Assembly (NCBI GenBank): GCA_038502055.1
Contig: JAXRKN010000025.1
Coordinates: 868,001 to 932,000, forward strand
Reading direction: 5' to 3'
DNA length: 64,000 nucleotides
Source: Tanytarsus gracilentus
Taxonomy: Eukaryota; Arthropoda; Insecta; Diptera; Chironomidae
Shown: positions 63,861-64,000 of the stretch, in pieces
How the letters are laid out: the number at the start of each line of letters is the position of its first letter
How positions within the stretch are numbered: the first letter of the stretch is position 1
The notes under the pieces: model-generated
Seen by the model: only the letters and a program-made list of their open reading frames with translations
Database searches by the model: none
Told to the model about the DNA's origin: nothing
Translations under genes and position numbers: made by a program

Positions 63861-64000
63861 TGAGCCAGCTAGCCAGCTTTAACGATTAGTTAGGGCTGAG
63901 GACGGTAGTAGGGACGGAAACTTTATTCGACGCCGTCATTATTCTTTATTCATCTAGTGGCAATTCTTGAGTCATAGCGTGTTCGACGCGAGAACTACGG
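63861..64000 (+). other. possible untranslated exon, truncated by window end
   Basis: A pyrimidine-rich tract ending in TGTACTGTAG (63851-63860) resembles a splice acceptor, and the following 140 bases are clearly less AT-rich than the preceding kilobases. All three forward frames have stops within about 30 bases, so it is not coding at its start; a 5' UTR exon of a gene to the right is possible. Confidence 0.25.

Noticed and set aside
1..64000. tRNA, rRNA or CRISPR features
   Set aside because: Looked for typical T-loop motifs, conserved rRNA blocks and regularly spaced direct repeats; none were found. The minisatellites have no spacers, and the genome is eukaryotic.

Overview
The window is a piece of an AT-rich insect nuclear genome. 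It is eukaryotic: there are split genes with GT-AG introns, a 13.4-kb intron carrying nested genes, Inr/DPE core promoters, a non-LTR retrotransposon and hAT-type elements. The DYRK kinase and the Msx homeodomain proteins are closest, from memory, to the fly proteins Smi35A/Dyrk2 and Msh/Drop. A dipteran, perhaps a midge, is therefore likely, but the species is inferred and not proven.

Layout. 1-14543 is non-coding and holds one convincing distal promoter (633-666, Inr plus DPE, with a CRE at 528-535) that may start the kinase transcript. 14544-23276 (+) holds ten coding exons of a DYRK2-class kinase; its 5-kb third intron contains a dead antisense CR1/L2-like retrotransposon. 27185-43729 (+) is a four-exon secreted, Gln-rich protein with two C-terminal FAS1 domains. 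Its first intron (27260-40618) contains three minus-strand genes for small secreted proteins (two are tandem paralogues) and two inverted copies of a repeat carrying a 17-bp minisatellite. 43730-50196 is gene-free apart from a hAT-type element and an AT hairpin. 50197-51557 (-) and 57044-58487 (+) are two complete, divergently transcribed msh/Msx homeobox genes separated by about 5.5 kb. 58488-64000 is non-coding with another hAT-type element.

The most notable observation is the msh pair. The two genes share a 681-bp stretch of exon 1 and intron 1 with no difference at all, including silent sites, trinucleotide tracts and 27 intron bases. The start of exon 1, the remaining intron sequence, the homeobox edges and the whole 3' exon differ. 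That pattern points to very recent gene conversion between inverted paralogues. Each copy has its own Inr with a DPE at exactly +28.

Three hAT-type elements, each with a perfect 8-bp target-site duplication, lie within 13.5 kb around the msh pair, one of them between the two promoters.
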